Positions 33,749-42,614 of a stretch of DNA of 64,000 bases are shown here, in pieces (position 1 is the first letter of the stretch; each line of letters opens with the position of its first letter). This stretch comes from Coix lacryma-jobi var. lacryma-jobi (taxonomy: Eukaryota > Streptophyta > Magnoliopsida > Poales > Poaceae). Both the position numbers and the translations under genes were made by a program. A model generated the notes under the pieces. It was given only the letters and a program-made list of their open reading frames with translations, was not told the DNA's origin and made no database searches. The stretch is from assembly GCA_009763385.1 (NCBI GenBank), contig CM019831.1, positions 116,877,482 through 116,941,481 on the forward strand, read 5' to 3'.

Positions 33749-35298
33749 TGAACGCATCTTGGCCCCTAGTGGTTTCGGTGATTGAATGAAACACAAGATT
33801 ACTGTGACTAACGTGTGTTTTGCAGAAACAGGATTGAGTTAGGTCACGGTAATGGCGACGATACAGGCATATGGAGTTCATGTCCCCTGGCGATGGATAT
33901 CGTTTCGGTTTTCAAAGGATGGACGACGAAGACGGTGGTAGACTAGGCTAAGTGTCATATGGTGTTGGAGGACACTTAGGTAGTCTTAGGTCTTTGTTTT
34001 TCCTTTGGCTGTACTATAAAGGGGAGCGTGAATCAGTAGCTTGACCTAGATGAGTCTATTGAGGTAGGTGTGGTGCACACTTGTTATTTTATATCCCTAG
34101 GTAGCTCAGAGAGATGCCTTAAGTCGAGAGGATCAAAAGTCGTTTTGGCCGCGTCGCGATCCGAGTTGAGTCTGCCCCTGTTATGGGCATCGGACGCTGG
34201 CCAGGTGAGCATCGGACGCGTCCGATGCTCACCCCGACTAGGGTTTAGTCTGGTGCGTGGCATCGGACGCGCCGATGTGTTCACATCGGACACGCCCGTG
34301 CCACTGTTCACGTGCGCGTGAACTTGAGGCCGCATCGGATGCAGGCATCGGACGCTGAGGGCCAGCGTCCGATGGGCATGCAGAGAGGTTCCAGAGAGAG
34401 TAAATCCACATCGGACGCTGCCCAGCGTCTGATGTCCCTTTAACAGGTCTGACAAGAGGGTACAGTCGACCGTTGGTCGAGGTCATCGGAGCGTCTGATG
34501 CTAGGCATCGGAGCGTCCGATGCCCCCGCAGAAACTCTGTCTTGTCCTGTTTTTGGATGGCCGGTTGGGGGAGTATATATACTTCTTCCCTCCATCCATT
34601 TGAGTGTTCTTGCCACTTCCATCTGCTGAGAAACACATTGTGAGTGTGAGTGAGTGCAAGAGCCCTAGTGAGGTTGAGTGATTTGCTAATTGTGAGAATT
34701 AGACACCTCCTAGTGAGAATTGAGTAGCAAGTGTGCATCCATCCATCTCTTTGGCCTTGTGTTGGTCAAGTGAGAGTTCTAGCTTGTTACTCTTGGTGAT
34801 CGGCATCACCTAGATGGCTTGGTGGCGATCGTGAAGCTTCGAGAGCATCCGGTGGCATTGTGGATGACCCAAGCAAGCTTGTGACCGGTAGTGAGCGATT
34901 CACCGGGCCGGAGTGGCGAAGAATCATCTCATAGTGAGCACTTGATCCTTGCGCGGATCAAGGGGGAGCGATACCCTTGCGCGGGTGCTCCAACGAGGAC
35001 TAGGGGGTGTGCCGACACCTCGATACCTCGGCAAAAAGATCGTCGAGTCATCTCTACTCCTTTACCTACGCATTTACTTTCAAGCAATTCAATTCCGCAT
35101 TACTACTTGTTGTTCATTTTATATTGGATTGCTTTGCTAGAGTAGGAGTGGCATAGACTTGGTCTTTTGTGCGGTAGAATAAAAGGAAACACACTTCTAG
35201 GCACTAGGGGGTTAATTGGGGCTTGATAGGTTTTATTCTTGCAAGAAGTTTTAGAAAAGCCCAATTCACCCTCCCTCTTGGGCATCTTGATCCTTTCA
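33749..35298 (+). mobile_element. 5' LTR of the Sirevirus (1550 bp)
   Basis: It begins TGAACGCATCTTGGCCCC and ends CTTGATCCTTTCA. It contains a cluster of CATCGGACGC/GCGTCCGATG motifs (34186-34515) and a TATA-like GAGTATATATAC near 34570. Open frames on either strand inside it come from the motif cluster. Confidence 0.93.
34186..34515. repeat. CATCGGACGC palindromic motif cluster in the 5' LTR
   Basis: About ten copies of CATCGGA(C/G)CG(T/C) or its complement occur here. One pair forms a perfect 30 bp palindrome at 34204-34233, with half-site GGTGAGCATCGGACG. The same cluster is at 46090-46455 in the 3' LTR, with the palindrome at 46108-46137. Confidence 0.85.
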
Positions 35299-35299
35299 A

Positions 35300-35313
35300 T
35301 TGGTATCGGAGCC
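35300..35313 (+). promoter_or_regulatory. Primer binding site of the Sirevirus
   Basis: TTGGTATCGGAGCC starts 1 nt after the LTR end and matches the initiator-Met tRNA site with one change. Confidence 0.8.
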
Positions 35314-35351
35314 TCGTGCTCTCAATTTAGGCTTAACCGCCTAGAGTTAAG

Positions 35352-37752
35352 ATGTCCGGAGGTGATGGACCACCTCCCATGTTCGAGGGAGACGACTTTC
35401 CATATTGGAAAATCCGTATGGAGTCGTACCTAGAAGCGGTTGATGTGAAATGTCGCGATGCCGCCATAACCGGGTTCCCCAAACCCATGGAGGGCACTAG
35501 CCTCACGCCACATGAGGAAGAAAATGAGAAGTGGAATGCAAAGGCCAAAAACATTCTTTTTAGAGGTATTTGCAAGGATGTGTTTAACCGCGTTCGAAAC
35601 CACAAGAATGCCCATGATCTATGGGATAACATTTGTGCTCTCCATGAGGGGACCAAGAGTGAGCGTGAGGAAAGATATCATTTAGTCATGCAAAAGCTTC
35701 ATTCTTTTGATATGCATGCTAATGAAAGTGCCAATGAAATGTACTCACGCTTAAATGTTCTTGTAGAGGAACTTAATGGACTTGGCCTCACACAAATGCA
35801 ACCATCCGATGTTGTGAGGAAGATTCTTTGTGTCCTTCCAATTGAGAAGTATGGACACATTGTGACGGTGCTACATCAAGGTGATCTTTCCACCGCTACA
35901 CCAACTCAAATCTTGGGAAAGATCAATGCACATGAGATGTACATGCACATCACACCAAGCGGTGGCTCCTCCACCGACAAGAAGAAAGACTTGGCCTTCA
36001 AAGCTAGCCATGACAAGAAAGGCAAGTCCAAGGCTATTGAGGTGCATCATGAGAGTTCAAGTGATGAAGAGGATGATTCCAACATCGCTCTCATGGTGAG
36101 AAGGACCACCAAGATGTTGACGAAGCTTCACAAGAATGGAGTCAACTTTGACTCAAGAAAGAAGAAGTTCTTCACAAGTAGCAAGAGGAGGCCAATCTCC
36201 GAAATGGATTGCTACAATTGCGGTGAGCTTGGCCATCTTGCTCATCAATGAACCAAGCCCAAGAAAGAGAGCTACAAGAACAAGAACAAGGGCAAGAAGT
36301 ATGACTCATCAAGTGAAGATGAGAAGAAGGATGAAAAGCCCCACTACAAGAAGGATGGCAAGAAGAAGAAGCAATACCACAAGAAAGGTGGGAAGGCTTA
36401 CATTGTTGGTGATTGGCTCACCGACATTGACTCCTCCGGTGGCTCATCAAATGAAGATAGTGATGATGAGAAGGAGAAGGTGGCCGCTCTAGTCATTGGC
36501 TCCTCTACACCACCACCACCACCGTCGCCATCATCATCTACACACCTATGCCTTATGGCCAAGGGTGACCGGAAGGTACAAAGCGATGATGACTCTAGTG
36601 ATAGTGATAGTGATGGTGAATTTGAGTCACCTACTTATGATGAGCTTGTTAAATTGCTAAACAATTACTCTAAAATCATAAGAAAGACTAGAGCTAAAAA
36701 TGAAAAGCCTGTTGATGAAAATGAATCTCTTGTTGAGAAATATGATCATGCTATACATGCTAGTGATGAGCTAAAGAATGAACTTGCTACTATGTCATCC
36801 ACTATCAAGGAGCTCAAGTCCTCTAACAAGGAGCTCAAAGCTAAAAATAAAAAACTTGATAAGATGCATAGTGACTTTACCACTAGTTATGCTTTGCTCA
36901 AAGAGCAATACACTCAAGTGAAAGTTGACTATGATGCTCTCACCGTTGCTTATGATATGCTTTCACATGAGACACATGATGCTCCTAACCTTGTTGTTAA
37001 GTGTGACATAGCAACATCTTGTGAGGACTTGGTTAGTGAGCATGATGAGCAAAGAGCCAGTGGCAAAGGCAAGAGTGTGGTTGTGGCCGATCATTATGAT
37101 GATTATGTCAAGATCAAGAATGAGAATGCAAAGCTCAAGATTGATCTAGAGAAGCTTGCAACCACAAAGCAAGTCATTGTTGAGACCCAAGATGATGACT
37201 ATAGCATGTCACTTGAGCTAGACATGCTAAAAGAAGAGAACAAGAGATTGAAGATCGAGAGGGATTACAAGATGACACCATCTCAATTAGAGCTCCAACA
37301 AGAGAATGACAAGCTCAAAAGAGAGAAGGAACACCTCACCACCGGGTTGAAGAAATTCACCAAGGGTCAATGTCTTCAAAGTGAGCTTCTCATGAACACC
37401 GTAATGAAGACCAATAGAAATGGCATTGGCTTCCTTGAAGAGAAGATGAAGCAACGCAAGAGCATCACTAAGCCAAAGAAAGAAGAAGATTGGAAGATGC
37501 TATGAGTGTGGAAAAGAAGGACACTTTGCTCATGATTGTGAAGAACCTAAACCTACACCCTTGCCCAAGCATGCTAGGCCCTTTGCTTTCAATGCTCACT
37601 ACATGCTTAGACAAGACTCTAGTGGCAAGATGAAAGTTATGTTCATGGGGCCTCCTAACAAGAATAGGCCAAAGCAAATTTGGGTTGCAAAGTCACTAGT
37701 AGAAAAGGTTAAGGGACCTCAACAAGTTTGGGTCCCAAAAGCTCAAGCTTGA
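35352..37752 (+). pseudogene. gag: Sirevirus gag, one stop and one frameshift
   Basis: The structural protein is about 800 residues, long as usual for the group. The ATG at 35352 leads to FPYWKIRMESYLEAV and the UBN2-type gag core (AHDLWDNICALHEG, ANEMYSRLNVLVEEL). The first zinc knuckle, CYNCGELGHLAHQ, ends in a TGA (36249-36251) exactly where its last Cys should be. The frame then goes on through a Lys/Asp-rich stretch and a long coiled coil (about 36640-37370). A frameshift near 37495 moves to the frame with a second knuckle, CYECGKEGHFAHDC, and the tail that ends at 37750-37752. Confidence 0.9.
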
Positions 37753-37768
37753 TTTCTTGTGTGTGTAG

Positions 37769-39220
37769 GTGAACTACAAGACCGGTGGATCTCATTGGGT
37801 GATCGATAGTGGTTGCACACAACATATGACCGGTGATCCCCGGATGTTCACCTCACTAGAAGAGAATGTCAATGACCAAGAAAAGATTACATTTGGTGAC
37901 AACTCAAAGGGCAATGTCAAGGGATTGGGCAAAGTGGCAATATCAAATGATCATACCATCTCAAATGTGCTTCTAGTTGCATCATTAAGCTTCAACTTGC
38001 TATCCGTTGGGCAACTATGTGATCTTGGCTTTCAATGTTTGTTCACCGACAAGGAAGTGGTTGTGACCAAGAAAGATGATGCACAAGTGATATTCAAGGG
38101 CTTTAGATACAACAATCTCTACCTAGTGGATTTCACCTCCGAAGATGCCAACTTGAAGACATGTTTGTTCACTAAGCAATCACTTGGTTGGCTATGGCAT
38201 AGGAGATTGGCTCATGTGGGAATGAACACTCTCAACAAGCTATTGAAGAAGGATTTGGTTAGAGGCTTGAAGGATGTCAAATTTGAGAAAGACAAATTGT
38301 GTAGTGCATGTCAAGCCGACAAGCAAGTTGCAAACACTCATCCAACCAAAGCCTTTGTATCAACATCAAGAGAGTTGGAGCTACTTCACATGGATCTATT
38401 CGGGCCAACTACATATGCTAGCTTGGGAGGAAATCTCTATTGCCTAGTGATTGTTGATGATTATTCGAGATACACTTGGGTATTCTTTCTTCATGACAAA
38501 TCCGAAACAACCCCTTCATTCAAGAAGTTTGCCAAGAGAGCCCAAAATGAGTTTGACTTGAAAATCAAGAAGATAAGAAGTGACAATGGAAGAGAGTTCG
38601 ACAACACCCACATTGAAGAGTATTGTGATGAAGTTGGGATCAAGCATGAAGTCTCCGCAACATATACACCACAAAAAAATGGGGTAGTTGAGAGGAAGAA
38701 CCGGACACTAATCACCCTAGCAAGGACTATGTTAGATGAGTACACTACACTGGAAAGATTTTGGGCGGAAGCAATCAACACCGCTTCCTATGCATCAAAC
38801 CGGTTGTTCCCTCATCGTCTCCTTGGAAAGACCCCCTATGAGCTACTCAACAACAAGAAGCCGGACATATCTTTCTTTAGAGTGTTTGGGTGCAAATGCT
38901 ACATCTACAAGAAGCGCCAACACCTAGGGAAGTTTCAACGCCGATGTGATATTGGTTTTCTTGTTGGTTACTCATTGAAGTCCAAAGCATATCGAGTATT
39001 CAACCATGCCACCGGGATGGTAGAAGAAACATATGATGTGGAATTCGATGAATCTAATGGCTCTCAAGGAGAGCATGAAAATCTTGATGATGTAGGTGAT
39101 GAACCATTGAGGGAAGCAATGAAGAACATGCCGGTTGGAGCTATCAAGCCTAAAGATGATGATGATGATGTGCAAGTCATTGACAAGCCATCCTCATCAA
39201 ATGTACCACTTGTTGATTAA
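37769..39220 (+). CDS. pol: Sirevirus protease-integrase part of pol
   Basis: The frame is open for 483 codons. The protease shows HWVIDSGCTQHMTG (catalytic DSG near 37805). The integrase zinc region is LWHRRLAHVGMNTL with CSACQADK. The core has LLHMDLFGPTT, IRSDNGREFDN and QKNGVVERKNRTL (D, D, E). The GKTPYELLNNKKPDISFFRVFG block follows. The frame starts right after gag in a different register; 37769 is not an ATG, so pol needs recoding or splicing. A TAA at 39218-39220 separates it from RT in the same frame. Confidence 0.9.
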   Translation: MNYKTGGSHWVIDSGCTQHMTGDPRMFTSLEENVNDQEKITFGDNSKGNVKGLGKVAISNDHTISNVLLVASLSFNLLSVGQLCDLGFQCLFTDKEVVVTKKDDAQVIFKGFRYNNLYLVDFTSEDANLKTCLFTKQSLGWLWHRRLAHVGMNTLNKLLKKDLVRGLKDVKFEKDKLCSACQADKQVANTHPTKAFVSTSRELELLHMDLFGPTTYASLGGNLYCLVIVDDYSRYTWVFFLHDKSETTPSFKKFAKRAQNEFDLKIKKIRSDNGREFDNTHIEEYCDEVGIKHEVSATYTPQKNGVVERKNRTLITLARTMLDEYTTLERFWAEAINTASYASNRLFPHRLLGKTPYELLNNKKPDISFFRVFGCKCYIYKKRQHLGKFQRRCDIGFLVGYSLKSKAYRVFNHATGMVEETYDVEFDESNGSQGEHENLDDVGDEPLREAMKNMPVGAIKPKDDDDDVQVIDKPSSSNVPLVD

Positions 39221-39268
39221 AAAGATGGGAAGGATCCATTTGAAGATACTCATGTCTCCCATGATCAA

Positions 39269-40996
39269 ATGGTGGTACAAGCTCAAGATGTTGATGCTCC
39301 ACAAGCGACCCCTCAAGTGATTGATCAAAGAACTACTCCTCTACTACAAGCTCATCCTCAAGATCTCATCATAGGGAGTCCAACAAGGTGTGTAATGACT
39401 CGATCTCAAAAACTTGCTTTATTTATTGAACATCACTCCTTTGTGTCTCTTGTTGAGCCTACCATTGTAGATGAAGCTCTAGGTGATCCGGATTGGGTGA
39501 ATGCTATGCATGAAGAATTAAACAACTTCACTCGCAACCAAGTTTGGACACTTGAAGAGCGACCCAAAGGCGCAAGAGTCATTGGAACAAAATGGGTGTT
39601 TAGAAACAAACAAGATGATCAAGGCAAGGTTGTTAGAAACAAGGCAAGGCTAGTTGCAAAGGGGTTCTCTCAAGTTGAAGGTTTGGATTTTGGAGAGACC
39701 TTTGCACCAGTTGCAAGACTCGAAGCCATTTGTATCCTCCTTGCATATGCATCACATCATGACATTAAATTATATCAAATGGATGTGAAAAGTGCATTTT
39801 TAAATGGCTTCATAAATGAACTAGTCTATGTTGATCAACCTCCTGGGTTTGAAGACCCTAGATATCCTAATCATGTTTATAGGTTGTCCAAGGCGCTATA
39901 TGTGCTCAAGCAAGCCCTAAGAGCATGGTACGAGCGCCTCCGGGACTTCCTCATTGAGAAGGGCTTCACCATTGGGAAGGTCGACACCACACTATTCACC
40001 AAGAAGCTTGATGGAGAGATCTTCATTTGTCAAGTCTACGTCGATGATATCATCTTCGGATCAACAAATGAAGCCTATTGCAAGGAATTTGGTGACTTGA
40101 TGTCGAAGGAGTTCGAAATGTCCATGATTGGAGAGCTCACATTCTTCCTAGGCTTCCAAGTCAAGCAATTGAAGGAGGGGACTTTCATATCACAAGAAAA
40201 GTATACAAAAGACCACCTCAAGCGCTTCAACATGGATGATTGCAAGCCTATCAAGACTCCAATGCCAACAAATGGACATCTCGACCTAGATGTGGGAGGT
40301 AACCCGATTGATCAAACTCTCTACCGTTCTATGATTGGTAGCTTGTTATATTTGACCGCATCTAGGCCCGATATCATGTTCAGTGTGTGCATGTGTGCTC
40401 GCTTTCAAGCCGATCCTAGGGAATCACATCTCATAGCGGTGAAGAGAATCCTTAGGTACCTAAAGCACACCCCAAGCATTGGCCTTTGGTATCCCAAAGG
40501 AGCTAACTTCCAACTCATTGGGTATTCCGATTCGAATTACGCGGGTTGCAAAGTAGATAGAAAGAGCACATCCGGAGGGTGCCATTTGCTTGGGAGATCA
40601 CTAGTTTCATGGAGTTCAAAGAAGCAAAATAGTGTGGCCTTGTCTACCGTCGAGGCGGAATACATAGCCGCGGGTGCTTGTTGTGCACAAATCCTTTACA
40701 TGAAACAAACCCTTTTAGACTATGGTGTAGTTCTAGAAAGGGTACCTTTATTGTGTGACAATGAGAGCGCGGTTAAGCTTGCTAACAACCCAGTTCAACA
40801 CTCTCGCACAAAGCACATAGATATTCACCATCACCTTCTTAGAGATCATGTTTCCAAGAAAGACATATCCTTAGAGGGATTTAGAACCGAAGATCAATTG
40901 GCGGATATCTTCACAAAACCCCTAGATGAAAACACTCTTTGTAGATTGCGAAGTGAGCTTAATGTGCTTGATCTAAGTAACTTTGTCAAAAGGTGA
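39269..40996 (+). CDS. pol: Sirevirus reverse transcriptase-RNase H, intact frame
   Basis: 575 codons, open to the natural end. RT motifs are WVFRNKQDDQGKVVRNKARLVAKGF, the AFLNGFINELVYVDQPPGF block and the catalytic QVYVDDIIFGST (about 40035). RNase H motifs are GYSDSNYAGCKVDRKSTSG, SSKKQNSVALSTVEAEYIA and LLCDNESAVKLANNP, ending with RTKHIDIHHHLLRDHV. It is in the same frame as the upstream pol segment, from which only one TAA separates it, so the two were one polyprotein. The catalytic residues look complete. Confidence 0.93.
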   Translation: MVVQAQDVDAPQATPQVIDQRTTPLLQAHPQDLIIGSPTRCVMTRSQKLALFIEHHSFVSLVEPTIVDEALGDPDWVNAMHEELNNFTRNQVWTLEERPKGARVIGTKWVFRNKQDDQGKVVRNKARLVAKGFSQVEGLDFGETFAPVARLEAICILLAYASHHDIKLYQMDVKSAFLNGFINELVYVDQPPGFEDPRYPNHVYRLSKALYVLKQALRAWYERLRDFLIEKGFTIGKVDTTLFTKKLDGEIFICQVYVDDIIFGSTNEAYCKEFGDLMSKEFEMSMIGELTFFLGFQVKQLKEGTFISQEKYTKDHLKRFNMDDCKPIKTPMPTNGHLDLDVGGNPIDQTLYRSMIGSLLYLTASRPDIMFSVCMCARFQADPRESHLIAVKRILRYLKHTPSIGLWYPKGANFQLIGYSDSNYAGCKVDRKSTSGGCHLLGRSLVSWSSKKQNSVALSTVEAEYIAAGACCAQILYMKQTLLDYGVVLERVPLLCDNESAVKLANNPVQHSRTKHIDIHHHLLRDHVSKKDISLEGFRTEDQLADIFTKPLDENTLCRLRSELNVLDLSNFVKR

Positions 40997-42614
40997 AAGG
41001 GGGTTGTCTTTGCATTGCATTGTATCATATGCCATGTTTAAATTATGCTATGCACATAGGCTTGTCAGACGTGGTTAAGATAACCGCCCTAAAAAGCGTG
41101 TGAAGAAGCTTACCCATGAGCAAACTTGACGAGCAACCTAGATTCAAATTTCGTAATGCATTGCATATGCATGTTTGTTGTTTTGTCGTTTCTTTTCGGT
41201 TATGTTTTGAGCAACTGCTGTGTTCGTCCACCGCTAGGGGGAGCATTTGAGGCTCCTAATGGTTAAGACCCCTAAGTTTTGGTGGCCACATGTTGTCTCC
41301 TCGCGTTTTATTGCCTATTTTCTCTAAAAATGATATGTAGCCTATGGCAAAATATTTCTAAAATTGAGGGTTTATGCGAGGATGCTCATACTAGATTCCA
41401 ACTGGTGTTTATTTGCCTCTTATTTGAGTTGGAACTTGGTTGGGAGAGGGAGCCGCAACGGAGATCTTTGAAACAAGCCATTACGTTGCATCGGACGCTG
41501 GCTCCAGCGTCCGATGCCCCCATTGTACACAGCTCCGGCTGGAACAGTGTTGGCGTTGCGTCCGATGTATCATCATCGGAGCGTCCGAGGCTCCATCGGA
41601 CGCTGCCCAGCGTTCGATGCCGAGGCAAAGGATGCATCCGATGTGATTTTGGTCGTTTTGAAACTCTCTAGACAGGCATCGACGCGTCCGATGTGATTTC
41701 ATCGGCGCGTCCGATGCTCCTTTAGCGGCGTTTTAGGACCTTCTCACTGGCTATCCGGTCCCACCTGTCATACCCACCCTCTTCTTCCACCTCGCGGCCA
41801 CGCCCGACGCTCGCACCCGAACCTCACCGGCGCGCGCCGTAACCCTAACCCCCCGCATGAGCTCCCCGCCGCCGGCCCTCGCACCCAAGCTTGAGCTCCC
41901 CACCGCTGGCTATCGTGTCTTCATCCACACGCGCCGACCGCTGCGCGTCGTCTTCCCCGCAGTCGACCGCTCCCATCGCGCGCGCGCACCTGCTCGCCGA
42001 AGCTCGCCGGCGTTTGAGTCCACCTCACCGGCGACCGTCTTCCTCAACTCTGTGCAAGCTTCGCCCCTCCAGCGACCTCTCCCCAGGCGGCTGTGCCCTC
42101 GTAGTAAGCTACCACCCTCCCTCCACGATTCAGTGCACCCCCACTGATCGACGAAATGCCCCAATGGTCGTTCATCCATGTTTTAACCTCCGTTTTCGCC
42201 TAAATCTCATGCAGTTCCCTTTGGTGTAACGTGTGGGTGCCGGAACGTCAGTCCTTATCTCCTGCTTGGTTCGGTTCGTCGGTTCGTCAGGTAGCGAAGC
42301 CTTTTCCTCTTCTTATCCACCTGCTTTGCTTCCATAGACCTTTCTCGCCTCTAGACTATATATGCTTATATATCTCCCCTCTCATCTAGCAGCGAGTCAG
42401 TGGCCGCGATCAGGTGTCAGTTGGCAGTGACAGCTAACCCGAGGCCAAGCCCGCGGGTAAGGATCGAGGCCAAGCCTCGCGAGTGACAGTCACCGTCTGT
42501 GGTCAGTGACAGGGGGAGTTGGCAGTTCTGTTGTCAGTTTTGGGTTGTCAGGGTTTCCTTTCAGCGGCAGTCCAGAGCTTCTCTCAGTGACAGTTTCTCC
42601 CGTTCTTGTCAGCC
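40997..42614. other. Sirevirus spacer between pol and the extra frame
   Basis: Holds a second cluster of CATCGGACGC-type palindromic motifs (41485-41725), then a GC-rich stretch (41770-42130). From 42390 to 42612 it is dense in GTCAG/CAGTGACAG words and ends in a pyrimidine-rich tract, TTTCTCCCGTTCTTGTCAG, 2 nt before the ATG of the extra frame. That ending resembles a splice acceptor. A spliced subgenomic mRNA is an inference. Confidence 0.55.

Noticed and set aside
34084..34738. Long minus-strand frames in the Sirevirus LTR
   Set aside because: They are made of the repeated CATCGGACGC motif and occur identically in both LTRs.
41857..42229. Pro/Arg/Ser-rich frames in the Sirevirus spacer
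   Set aside because: GC-rich spacer with overlapping frames on both strands and no similarity to Sirevirus proteins I recognise.
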